18,320 nt of DNA from the NCBI GenBank assembly GCA_003230355.1, contig QIDD01000009.1, forward strand, positions 1 to 18,320, in the 5' to 3' direction. Under the pieces are notes generated by a model. The model searched no databases, was not told the DNA's origin, and saw only the letters and a list, made by a program, of their open reading frames with translations. The position numbers and the translations under genes are program-made. Origin of the DNA: Methanobacteriota archaeon (GTDB lineage Archaea > Hydrothermarchaeota > Hydrothermarchaeia > Hydrothermarchaeales > SZUA-236). Positions 6,962 through 13,868 of the stretch are shown here, piece after piece (position 1 is the stretch's first letter; each line of letters starts with the position of its first letter).

Positions 6962-7092
6962 GTTTCCTGCTCCAAGTTTAAGATGCCGGCTTCTGTAAGC
7001 AGGGTGATTTCTGATTTTGTAAACAGGTTTTCATAGGTTATATGCTGATTTTCGCCTATTGACTCAAAGAGATGCTGCAACAGTCCAGACAT
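6958..7092 (-). CDS. Small protein of 44 residues, first gene of a coupled pair
   Basis: The frame runs from ATG at 7092 to TGA at 6958-6960. It begins M-S-G-L-L-Q-H-L-F-E and continues with Y-E-N-L-F-T-K-S-E-I and L-L-T-E-A-G-I-L. It is an acidic, probably helical protein without Cys, signal or membrane segment. Three things make it credible: an AAAGGTG Shine-Dalgarno site at 7100-7106 seven bases before the ATG, a good TATA box 48 bases upstream, and the ATGA overlap with the next gene. I recognise no family. Context does not reveal its job, though it sits between a probable glucosylglycerate synthase and a glycerate kinase. Confidence 0.6.
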   Translation of the reverse strand: MSGLLQHLFESIGENQHITYENLFTKSEITLLTEAGILNLEQET

Positions 7093-7136
7093 TGAATTTC
7101 ACCTTTCTATGAAAGATTATCTGCCTACGTCACCCC

Positions 7137-7144
7137 TATTTATA
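7137..7144 (-). promoter_or_regulatory. TATA box of the small-gene pair
   Basis: The minus strand reads GGTATAAATAGG, a near-ideal archaeal TATA box. Transcription would start near 7114, leaving a leader of about 22 bases that holds the AAAGGTG Shine-Dalgarno site. It is the best promoter-like sequence I see in the window. Confidence 0.55.
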
Positions 7145-7289
7145 CCCTTCTCAACTGCAGCCTGCGGGTCTGTGAAACTATTATAAGCGCTGGTGTATCA
7201 AATATCATCGGGTGTAAACTTTTAGGCGCCCACCTGGCATGTTCTCACCAATAATGTTTTAAGCCTTTAATAGGTCAATTAGGCTGAAG

Positions 7290-8663
7290 ATGAGCAGAAT
7301 TAAAAATATTAAAGGCCTTATTGAAAATGCAGAGAGCGCAGGCGACAAATTCGCAAGAGAAATCGCACTCACCCTGTTGGAGCGTGTCCTAACAGAGGCT
7401 GACCCGAAAGTTGCAATGCAGCGAGTGCTTCAACTAAACGAGGGGAAGTTGAAAATCCAAGGTCAAGTGTTTGTTCTTGAAGCGTATGACAAGATCTATG
7501 TAATTGGAGGGGGGAAGGCTGGCGGGGGAATGGCTGAATCTGTAGAAAACCTGCTTGGTGAAAGGATTTCAGGGGGATGGATAAACATTCCAACTGGGAC
7601 CAAAAAGAGGTACAAAACCAAAATCATAGTTCTCAACGAATCAACACATCCGGTGCCAAACGAGGCCGGGGTCAAGGGGTCAAAAAGAATACTTGAAATT
7701 GCGCAGGGAGCGGGTGAAAAAGACCTTGTAATAGTTCTTCTCTCCGGTGGGGCGTCTGCGCTTATCCCTTATCCAACTGAAGGACTTAGCCTCTCCGATA
7801 TGCAGGATATTACAGGGGGACTACTGCGCTCCGGTGCTGATATTGTTGAAGTGAACTCGGTGAGAAAACACCTGTCAAAGGTCAAGGGCGGCAGGCTCGC
7901 GCAGGCATGTTATCCTGCAACAGTTGTGTCACTCATCATTTCAGACGTGGTCTGCGACCCTCTCGACGTCATCGCATCAGGGCCGACAGCACCTGATCCA
8001 ACTACATATACTGACGCACTATCTGTTTTGGAAAAATACAGGCTCACAAAGGATTACCCCCGCATTACGGACTATCTAAAAAATGGAGGCCGCAACATGC
8101 ATCCGGAGACTCTGAAAAAAGGCGATCTCTGCATAAGGCGGACACATAACTTCCTCATATCCACTAACAGCCAGGTCTTAAACACAGTAGCAGATGAGTT
8201 CAAAGACCGCTATGACATCCAGATATTTTCTACAACCCTCTCCGGCGAGGTGCGTGAAGTTGGCAGAACGCTGGCTCGGCGTCTGATGGATGCGGCAGCC
8301 GCGCATCAGAAGAGTGGCCGTTCCAAGGTCTTAATAGCAGGCGGCGAGACGACTGTAACTGTTACCGGTGATGGCCGGGGCGGGCGAAACCAGGAGCTGG
8401 TGTTGAGCGCGATGACAGAGATAGATGGAGAAGGCATCTGCATTGCAAGCATGGGCACAGACGGAATCGACGGCGCAACAGATGCTGCAGGGGCAATCGC
8501 AGACGGCAAAAGCAAGAGCCGCGCCCAGGCAAAAAATCTCTCACCACAGGTGTTTTTATCCCGAAATGATTCATACCATGTTTTTAAAGAGCTGGATGAT
8601 CTCATCATGACAGGCCCCACAGGGACAAATGTAAACGATGTAGTTGTGCTTGTAATAAACTAA
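7290..8663 (+). CDS. Glycerate 2-kinase (MOFRL family)
   Basis: The 457-residue protein matches the usual length of the GckA/TtuD family, which phosphorylates D-glycerate with ATP to 2-phosphoglycerate in the cytoplasm. Visible motifs are Y-V-I-G-G-G-K-A-G-G-G-M-A in the N-terminal nucleotide-binding domain, V-L-L-S-G-G-A-S-A-L, and V-N-S-V-R-K-H-L-S-K-V-K-G-G-R. The C-terminal MOFRL domain has G-G-E-T-T-V-T-V, G-R-G-G-R-N-Q-E, G-T-D-G-I-D-G-A-T-D-A-A-G and T-G-P-T-G-T-N-V-N-D. The gene could recycle glycerate released from glucosylglycerate, since synthesis genes lie just upstream, or serve sugar catabolism. The start ATG has no clear Shine-Dalgarno site. A TTTTAAG box at 7256-7262, about 30 bases upstream, suggests a leaderless transcript. 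Confidence 0.9.
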   Translation: MSRIKNIKGLIENAESAGDKFAREIALTLLERVLTEADPKVAMQRVLQLNEGKLKIQGQVFVLEAYDKIYVIGGGKAGGGMAESVENLLGERISGGWINIPTGTKKRYKTKIIVLNESTHPVPNEAGVKGSKRILEIAQGAGEKDLVIVLLSGGASALIPYPTEGLSLSDMQDITGGLLRSGADIVEVNSVRKHLSKVKGGRLAQACYPATVVSLIISDVVCDPLDVIASGPTAPDPTTYTDALSVLEKYRLTKDYPRITDYLKNGGRNMHPETLKKGDLCIRRTHNFLISTNSQVLNTVADEFKDRYDIQIFSTTLSGEVREVGRTLARRLMDAAAAHQKSGRSKVLIAGGETTVTVTGDGRGGRNQELVLSAMTEIDGEGICIASMGTDGIDGATDAAGAIADGKSKSRAQAKNLSPQVFLSRNDSYHVFKELDDLIMTGPTGTNVNDVVVLVIN

Positions 8664-8670
8664 ATGAAGC

Positions 8671-8682
8671 TATTTTTTATTT
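8671..8682 (+). terminator. Oligo-T terminator after the glycerate kinase gene
   Basis: A T-rich tract with six consecutive T residues lies just past the stop at 8661-8663. It overlaps the end of the convergent histidine kinase gene, so the 13-base gap serves both genes. Confidence 0.4.
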
Positions 8683-10530
8683 GAACTCCTTGGGAAGCTC
8701 AACATAGAATACGCTCCCGCCCCCTGGATTATCCTCCACCCAGACATTGCCGCTGTGGATCTCAACGATGCGCTTTACAATGGCAAGGCCCAGGCCTGTT
8801 CCCTTCACACCCTCTTTTTGCAGCCGCTCAAAGCGTGTGAAAATAGTCTCTTTATATCTGTCGCTAATCCCCTCGCCACGGTCCTTTACATACACCTTCC
8901 AGGCGGTGTCCAAGTCAATTACACCCACTCTGATTTCAGTATTTTCAGGGCTGTATTTAATCGCGTTTGTTAGAAGGTTCAAAAATACGGCGCCAATGAA
9001 GCTGCTTACCGTTGCGGGATAGCTGCCCTCAGACTCCATAATAATCTTCATGCCCTTTTCAGCGGCTCGAACCGTTGTGTTTTCCACAGCATCGCGAAGC
9101 AACACGCCGAGGTCCAGAGTTTCAAAGTCGATTTGTTCAACGCTTTCAATCTTCTCCAGCTTTGATGCGGCGTCAATCATCTCCACAGTTTTCTCCACGT
9201 TTCGCGAGATGGCGTCAACGCTTCGTTTAACCAGGGGATTTATATCTTCAAGCGTGATGATTTCAGCATAGTTTTTGATCACGCCGATAGGGTTTAAGAT
9301 GTCATGACGCATGATATCAGTGAATATGTCTTTAAGCTCGTTTGATTTTTGAAGCTGCTCAGCCTGCTCCATCAGGCTTTTTTCAAGCTCTTTTCTCAGT
9401 GTAATTTCCTGAAGTATTATAAGCACAAATTCAACCCGTCCCTCCCGGTCAAATACTGGAGTCCAATAGTCGGTGAGCGTCTTCTCCTCTCCGTCAAGAT
9501 TGAATGTGAATTCTTCGGGTTTGATGGTTTTTTCGTTGAAGGCAACATAGGAAAATTTCTTTTTAAGATTCATCGCCTCAAAAAGCTTTTCAGCCACCGG
9601 GATTTTCATGTATTCAAGTATGTTTTTCCCTGCAATCTCTTTCTTTTCGATTCCAGTGATTCGCACAAAACTTTTATTCACGCGAGCAATCCTGAATTTT
9701 AGGTCAAGAAGGAGAAGCCCTTCTGGCATGCCTTCAAGTATCTTGTCAGAAAGCTCTTTTAGCTGGCGTATCTCATTTGCAGCTCTTACCTCATCTGTAA
9801 TGTCCTTTGCAACGCCCACTGTTCCCTTGATCTTTTTGTCTTCACCCATTAAACTCGAAATTGAAAGAGAGATGGATTTGAATTTGTTAGAAGGTGTTGA
9901 TATCTTCAATGTCATATTTTTGATGTATCCCTTCTCCTTGAGCTCGCGGGCCCGGTCCATGCGGTCCTTTTTGCGCAGAAACTCTTTGGGATACAGATCC
10001 AGCACATTATGTCCGATTACATCGCTTGCTTTGATCTCAAAAAGTTCTTCTGCACCTTTTGAAAAATAGGTGATCTTTTTGTCAATGCCGCTTGCAACGA
10101 TTGCGTCTGCAGAGCTCTGGATTATGTTGTTAAAAAAGTTCTTTGTCTCTACAAGCTCTTTTGAGGTATCGCCGAGTCTGCTTTGGATAGCTCTGTATTC
10201 CATTAGCTCGCGCACCTTCCTCTCTTTTTTTATCTCGGCTGAAATCTCCAGATAAAGCGCGTGTTTGGTCGCCTTAGCCATGACAGCTACGATTAGATAG
10301 ACCGAGGTGATTTCAAAGATTGGTCCATAGGGAAGGCCGAAGTGTTCTGAAAAATGATATAGGCTGTGCAGGATCAGCGCGAAAAGAATTATCAAAAACA
10401 TCGTGTGAGACTGCTGGAATTCTTCAGGGTCTTTGAAAAATCTTTCAGCGTATTTTAAGAAATAAACGTTGATTAAGGCAAGGCTGAATATAATGGTAAA
10501 TCCAATTATTGTTATTATTTCAGAGATCAT
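8677..10530 (-). CDS. Membrane sensor histidine kinase: 3 TM, two PAS domains, HisKA and HATPase
   Basis: The protein has 617 residues. Three hydrophobic helices (about 5-25, 43-60, 71-88) are followed by a charged coiled-coil-like stretch (95-130), a PAS domain (about 128-245, ending K-D-I-T-D) and a second PAS domain (about 258-378, ending Q-E-I-T). The phosphoacceptor box is I-M-R-H-D-I-L-N-P-I-G with H409. The ATP-binding domain shows the N box around N522 (L-L-T-N-A-I-K-Y-S), the G1 box D550-R-G-E-G, and the G2 box G-T-G-L-G-L-A-I-V-K near 577-586. The R-H-D-I-L-N-P form of the H box is common in archaeal kinases. PAS domains suggest sensing of redox state or a small ligand, but no heme or flavin residue can be named. 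Its ATG overlaps the stop of the upstream small membrane gene by ATGA. No stand-alone output regulator is encoded nearby. Confidence 0.88.
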   Translation of the reverse strand: MISEIITIIGFTIIFSLALINVYFLKYAERFFKDPEEFQQSHTMFLIILFALILHSLYHFSEHFGLPYGPIFEITSVYLIVAVMAKATKHALYLEISAEIKKERKVRELMEYRAIQSRLGDTSKELVETKNFFNNIIQSSADAIVASGIDKKITYFSKGAEELFEIKASDVIGHNVLDLYPKEFLRKKDRMDRARELKEKGYIKNMTLKISTPSNKFKSISLSISSLMGEDKKIKGTVGVAKDITDEVRAANEIRQLKELSDKILEGMPEGLLLLDLKFRIARVNKSFVRITGIEKKEIAGKNILEYMKIPVAEKLFEAMNLKKKFSYVAFNEKTIKPEEFTFNLDGEEKTLTDYWTPVFDREGRVEFVLIILQEITLRKELEKSLMEQAEQLQKSNELKDIFTDIMRHDILNPIGVIKNYAEIITLEDINPLVKRSVDAISRNVEKTVEMIDAASKLEKIESVEQIDFETLDLGVLLRDAVENTTVRAAEKGMKIIMESEGSYPATVSSFIGAVFLNLLTNAIKYSPENTEIRVGVIDLDTAWKVYVKDRGEGISDRYKETIFTRFERLQKEGVKGTGLGLAIVKRIVEIHSGNVWVEDNPGGGSVFYVELPKEFK

Positions 10531-10853
10531 TTGCTCCTCACCATCTTATAGGTCAACCATCCGATCAAAATAAGTGAAACGAGCAGAACGATCATGTGAA
10601 CCTTGTCTAAAACTTCTATCGCAGGATATTCTTTTTCAAATATTTCGCTGATCTCGCCGACAAGTTCAAACAAAAGGGTTACAACCAGAAGCCCGATTAC
10701 AATGAGAAATAAGAGTTTATTACCCTCAAAGACTTTCCTTGAATCTTCACTGATAAGCTGCTTCTTTCTCAGTATAATAATAACAATGAGAATAATCTCA
10801 ATTACAAAGGCAAATACAACACTCCAAAAAAATATTTGATCTAAAACCGCCAT
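10527..10853 (-). CDS. Small three-helix membrane protein of the signalling operon
   Basis: I chose the ATG at 10853, giving 108 residues, because it lies 7 bases after the stop of the upstream kinase gene. Longer versions would overlap that gene deeply and add an Arg-rich tail. It has three hydrophobic segments (about 8-28, 45-65 and 84-102). A Lys/Arg-rich loop joins the first two, and an acidic segment (E-L-V-G-E-I-S-E-I-F-E-K-E) joins the last two. The order and spacing of helices resemble the membrane part of the next gene's kinase. It may therefore be a separate sensor or accessory subunit of that kinase, which is inferred from topology and operon position only. It overlaps the kinase gene by ATGA. 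No family was recognised. Confidence 0.7.
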   Translation of the reverse strand: MAVLDQIFFWSVVFAFVIEIILIVIIILRKKQLISEDSRKVFEGNKLLFLIVIGLLVVTLLFELVGEISEIFEKEYPAIEVLDKVHMIVLLVSLILIGWLTYKMVRSK

Positions 10854-10860
10854 ATTACAA

Positions 10861-11979
10861 CTATCCCCCCCGCCCTTTCGTTGGAATCTCAACTCTGAAT
10901 ATGCTGCCGCCCGCTGGGCCATCCTCCACCCAGACTTCGCCGCTGTGGAGTGCAACTATCTTTTTTACTATTGCCAGTCCGAGACCACAACCCTTCACCC
11001 CCTTTTTCTTCGCCTGCTCGAATCTGTTAAAAATCGAGGTTTTATACTGGTCGTCAACACCGGGTCCACTATCACTAAAGGAGAAGACCGCTGAATCATT
11101 GAAGGACGCTTCAATTGTTACGGTTGAGCCTTCAGCTGAGTATTTGACCGCATTTGAAATAATCTGTGAAAAAGCCTCACCTAGAAGCATGTTAGCAGAT
11201 ATGAAGTGCTCGCCTGAAACAGTGTTATTCAGGGTGATATCTTTGCGGGCGACAGCCTCGGCATTCGCCGTAATAGAGTCTTTGATCAGCGCTCCAGCCT
11301 CAAGGTTTTCAAAGCTAAGGCGGCGAAGCTTCGAATAGGATGTAAGCTTGCTTCCATCCTCGACTATCTCGATTAGTCGGTTAGACCCGCGGATTATCGC
11401 CTCAATCTGAGGTTTATTCTCCTCAGTGGCAGTGTCAATCATGAGTTCAGCGAAGTTTTTAATAAGGCCCAGAGGATTCAGAATATCATGGCGCAGGATG
11501 TCGAGAAACAGCGAGTTCTGAGAGGCATCAGACTCGGCAGGTGTGACCATCCCTACGGCGCCAAGCTCAAGACCTGATTTATCTTTAACAATGGAAATCG
11601 AGAGGTTTACCATGGTCTCGAATAACTCTTTAATGTCAAGGGGTTTTTGGATAAATGCCTTCACCCCAAGGGCCTTGAGCGTTTCAAGCTCTTCATGGCC
11701 CAGAACAGATACGACCACGATATTTGCATCCGGGTCGAATTCCATTATATGTTTTGTGCAGCTCCGCCCGTCCATGGTGGGCATCATAATGTCCATTGTT
11801 ACAACATCTGGTCTCTGTTCTTTGTATTTTTCAACCGCCCGCGCGCCGTTTGACGCGATTGCTGTGATGCTGAATCCGTGACGCTCGAAAAGCACCTGCA
11901 GAAGCTCGGCCGATTCAATGTCATCTTCAACAATCAGAACGGTTGGAGCGGTTTTTTTAGAGCCTAATTCCCTTTCCAT
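10861..11979 (-). CDS. Soluble hybrid kinase: N-terminal receiver, HisKA and HATPase
   Basis: The 372-residue protein starts with a receiver domain (about 12-128): acidic residues E18, D19, D20, phosphoacceptor D63 in T-M-D-I-M-M-P, S91, and K112 in Q-K-P. After a short linker comes the H box I-L-R-H-D-I-L-N-P-L-G with H164, then N276 in I-S-N-A-V-K-Y-S, D303-S-G-P-G-V, and G-C-G-L-G-L-A-I-V-K at 330-339. No membrane helix is present. A receiver placed before the kinase core suggests that phosphorylation by another kinase tunes its activity, which is inference. The core closely resembles that of the 617-residue kinase two genes downstream. A GAGGG site lies 8 bases before the ATG, and a TATA-like TTAAAATA lies at 12014-12021. 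It is the first gene of a three-gene operon. Confidence 0.88.
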   Translation of the reverse strand: MERELGSKKTAPTVLIVEDDIESAELLQVLFERHGFSITAIASNGARAVEKYKEQRPDVVTMDIMMPTMDGRSCTKHIMEFDPDANIVVVSVLGHEELETLKALGVKAFIQKPLDIKELFETMVNLSISIVKDKSGLELGAVGMVTPAESDASQNSLFLDILRHDILNPLGLIKNFAELMIDTATEENKPQIEAIIRGSNRLIEIVEDGSKLTSYSKLRRLSFENLEAGALIKDSITANAEAVARKDITLNNTVSGEHFISANMLLGEAFSQIISNAVKYSAEGSTVTIEASFNDSAVFSFSDSGPGVDDQYKTSIFNRFEQAKKKGVKGCGLGLAIVKKIVALHSGEVWVEDGPAGGSIFRVEIPTKGRGG

Positions 11980-12013
11980 TTTTGTAACCCTCAGGAGAAG
12001 TTATCACTCACCC

Positions 12014-12021
12014 TATTTTAA
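12014..12021 (-). promoter_or_regulatory. TATA box of the signalling operon
   Basis: The minus strand reads TTAAAATA followed by GGG, centred about 38 bases before the ATG at 11979. It would give a short leader with the GAGGG Shine-Dalgarno site close to the 5' end. Confidence 0.4.
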
Positions 12022-12027
12022 CATTAT

Positions 12028-12037
12028 CCTTAAAAGG
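12028..12037 (+). promoter_or_regulatory. TATA-like box of the mfnE-EF1B-FKBP cluster
   Basis: CCTTAAAAGG is centred about 27 bases before the ATG at 12060. No Shine-Dalgarno site stands at proper distance, so a leaderless transcript starting at the ATG is likely. The divergent signalling operon's box lies only about 10 bases away, so the two promoters share an 80-base region. Confidence 0.4.
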
Positions 12038-12059
12038 AGCGCAGGATAAACGTTTTATC

Positions 12060-12656
12060 ATGATGGTTGTTAAGGTTGGCGGCAGCCTGCTTTCAGACGC
12101 AGGGCAGGTTATGAGTGTTCTGCGGCAGTACAATGTGCTTATAGTTCCCGGCGGCGGGGTCTTTGCAGACATTGTTCGAAGGGTCTATTCCTCACATGAC
12201 CTGTCAGAGGAGGCTGCCCATAAAATGGCTGTTCTGGCCATGCATCAATACGGGTTCTATCTCTCAGACATTTCAGGCGTTGCGCTGACAAAAAAAATCG
12301 AGATTAAAAGGGGTCCGAGAATAATCCTGCCGCTGGAGATAGTTGAACAGTCAAATCTGCCCAGCTCATGGGACATTGCATCAGACACAATCGCATGTTA
12401 CATCGCAAAATCCGCAGGCAAATCCAGCTTCATCAAACTCACAGATGTACAGGGCATAATAAAAGACGGAGAAGTTATCACTGACGTGCCTGCGGGAAAA
12501 CTCTTAAATACAACCACCTGTTTAGATAAGAGCCTGCCAGCCTATCTGCAGACCTGGAAAATGGACTGCAGAGTCCTATCGGGCAGAGAGGAAAATATTA
12601 TAAGACGGGCCCTTGAAGGAGACCCTGTTGGCACTCTTATAACAGGAGGAAAATAA
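12060..12656 (+). CDS. mfnE: Amino acid kinase family protein, probable MfnE (methanofuran biosynthesis)
   Basis: The 198-residue protein is a short amino acid kinase fold. It starts M-M-V-V-K-V-G-G-S-L-L, has I-V-P-G-G-G-V-F-A at 28-36, and carries K-L-T-D-V-Q-G-I in the C-terminal part. This length and pattern fit the archaeal enzyme MfnE, which phosphorylates (5-(aminomethyl)furan-3-yl)methyl phosphate to the diphosphate in methanofuran biosynthesis. As I recall, in Methanocaldococcus jannaschii the mfnE gene also lies next to elongation factor 1-beta. Methanofuran is the C1 carrier at the formyl level in methanogens and relatives. Another archaeal amino acid kinase function cannot be excluded. 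Start could be the ATG at 12060 or the adjacent one at 12063. Its end carries the Shine-Dalgarno site of the next gene. Confidence 0.65.
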   Translation: MMVVKVGGSLLSDAGQVMSVLRQYNVLIVPGGGVFADIVRRVYSSHDLSEEAAHKMAVLAMHQYGFYLSDISGVALTKKIEIKRGPRIILPLEIVEQSNLPSSWDIASDTIACYIAKSAGKSSFIKLTDVQGIIKDGEVITDVPAGKLLNTTTCLDKSLPAYLQTWKMDCRVLSGREENIIRRALEGDPVGTLITGGK

Positions 12657-12657
12657 A

Positions 12658-12819
12658 TTGGAAAAATTAACCTGCAAATCATGCGGCGCAACAATCTCAA
12701 TAGGAGACGGGTCAGTCAAGTTTCCCTGTCCAAACTGCGATGAAATAATCGGTCGATGCGCCAGATGCAGAAAACTCGGCAAACGCTACACATCAACATG
12801 TGGATTCGGAGGACCCTGA
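12658..12819 (+). CDS. Small zinc-ribbon protein (HVO_2753/COG2888 type), TTG start
   Basis: The 53-residue protein begins at TTG, supported by an ideal AGGAGG at 12644-12649 eight bases upstream. Two more observations fit: the kinase stop lies one base before it, and its own stop lies one base before EF-1 beta. It contains C-K-S-C-G, C-P-N-C and C-A-R-C-R, and ends T-C-G-F-G-G-P. This is the archaeal family of predicted zinc-ribbon, RNA-binding proteins linked to translation, normally encoded beside EF-1 beta. Relatives usually close with C-P-.-C-G-F-.-G-P. Here the first of those two Cys is absent (Y-T-S-T-C) and the segment is one residue shorter, leaving seven Cys rather than eight. One zinc site may therefore be altered, or use another ligand. 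Confidence 0.85.
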   Translation: MEKLTCKSCGATISIGDGSVKFPCPNCDEIIGRCARCRKLGKRYTSTCGFGGP

Positions 12820-12820
12820 A

Positions 12821-13081
12821 ATGGGCATGGTGCTTGTAACACTCAAGGTTCTGCCCGACGGCGTTGAATCAAACCTAGATGAAATCACGAATGAATTGAA
12901 AAACCTGGGCGTGGGAAAATTCAACTCCATTGAAAAAGAGCCCATTGCATTCGGTCTTGTAGCCTTGAAACCATCCTATGTAGTTGAAGATTCAGGCGGA
13001 GTGTCCGACCTGCTTGAAGAGAAGGCACGCGAGGTTTCAGGCGTGAAAGCGGCTGAGGTTGTGGACGCAACACTGGTTTAA
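12821..13081 (+). CDS. Archaeal elongation factor 1-beta (nucleotide exchange factor for EF-1 alpha)
   Basis: I chose the ATG at 12821, giving 86 residues. GGAGGA at 12808-12813 lies seven bases upstream, and the gene then follows the zinc-ribbon stop directly; the longer frame from 12800 would overlap that gene. The sequence begins M-G-M-V-L-V-T-L-K-V-L-P-D-G and contains I-A-F-G-L-V-A-L-K, then D-S-G-G-V-S-D-L-L-E-E-K and V-S-G-V-K-A. These are hallmarks of the ferredoxin-like exchange domain, and the family length is about 90. It replaces GDP by GTP on aEF-1 alpha during elongation in the cytoplasm. Confidence 0.92.
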   Translation: MGMVLVTLKVLPDGVESNLDEITNELKNLGVGKFNSIEKEPIAFGLVALKPSYVVEDSGGVSDLLEEKAREVSGVKAAEVVDATLV

Positions 13082-13094
13082 GGAGAATATTTTT

Positions 13095-13868
13095 ATGGTG
13101 CTTAAAAAAGGAGATTTTGTTAGGATCAATTTTACTGGGAAGATAAAGGAGTTGGGCGAGGTCTTTGACACAACATATGAAGATGTTGCAAAGGCAAACA
13201 ACATCTATGAGCCGAATCTGATCTTTAAGGCCCGGCCTGTTGTCATCGGCGCCCGGCACGTGCTACCTGGAATCGATAAATCGCTTGTAGGTGCAGAGCT
13301 AGGGGATAAGACAACAATCGACATCGCGCCTGAAGATGGATTCGGAAAACGCGACCCTGCAAAGATAAAGGTCATCCCAACGCGTGAATTCAAAAAACGA
13401 GGAGTTGATCCGGCAGTGGGCATGCATGTTGAACTTGACGACGCTGTGGGCCGTGTTCAAAGCGTTGGCGGCGGCAGGGTAAGGGTTGATCTCAACCACG
13501 GGCTTGCAGGCAAAGTCCTTGAATATGAGGTTAAAATCGAGGAGAAGGTGAATAAAAAAGAGGAGAAGATCCGCCAGCTACTTGAGCTATACATGCCGGG
13601 CGTGGACTCACAGGAATTCAAGATCACTGTTAAAGAAAAAACAGTTGACATCGTGCTTCCAGATATTCTCAGGGTTGATCCCAACGCAACGCTTGGACAG
13701 ATCTCTGCAGTCAGAGATATCTTCACATTTATTGACGCTGTTGATGAAGTGGTCTATAAGGATGTACATCGGCGCACCGCTCCCTCTGAGAAGAAGAAGC
13801 AGAAGGCGCAGAAACAGCGCAGACCCAAGGCTGCTGCTAAGCCTAAGACAGAGTCTAAATCCGCCTGA
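13095..13868 (+). CDS. FKBP-type peptidyl-prolyl cis-trans isomerase, long archaeal (SlyD-like) form
   Basis: The ATG at 13095 is preceded by AAGGAG at 13080-13085, which itself overlaps the EF-1 beta stop. The frame open further upstream would overlap that gene. The protein has 257 residues. The FKBP core (about 1-150) starts K-K-G-D-F-V-R-I-N-F-T-G and has V-L-P-G-I-D-K-S-L-V-G and P-E-D-G-F-G-K-R. It carries an inserted flap domain (about 88-128) as in SlyD and archaeal FKBP26. The core closes with V-D-L-N-H-G-L-A-G-K-V-L. A second domain (about 150-225) is characteristic of the long archaeal form. A Lys/Arg/Ala/Pro tail (about 230-257) may contact RNA or ribosomes. The enzyme assists proline-limited folding, and its place after EF-1 beta suggests folding of newly made proteins. 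Confidence 0.92.
   Translation: MVLKKGDFVRINFTGKIKELGEVFDTTYEDVAKANNIYEPNLIFKARPVVIGARHVLPGIDKSLVGAELGDKTTIDIAPEDGFGKRDPAKIKVIPTREFKKRGVDPAVGMHVELDDAVGRVQSVGGGRVRVDLNHGLAGKVLEYEVKIEEKVNKKEEKIRQLLELYMPGVDSQEFKITVKEKTVDIVLPDILRVDPNATLGQISAVRDIFTFIDAVDEVVYKDVHRRTAPSEKKKQKAQKQRRPKAAAKPKTESKSA

Noticed and set aside
10854..10955. 34-codon upstream extension of the small membrane protein
   Set aside because: It would overlap the end of the hybrid kinase gene by about 95 bases and adds an Arg/Ala-rich shadow-like tail. The ATG at 10853 just after the kinase stop is the better start.
12800..12820. Seven-codon upstream extension of EF-1 beta
   Set aside because: It overlaps the zinc-ribbon gene, while the ATG at 12821 has a well-spaced GGAGGA and begins with the conserved first strand.
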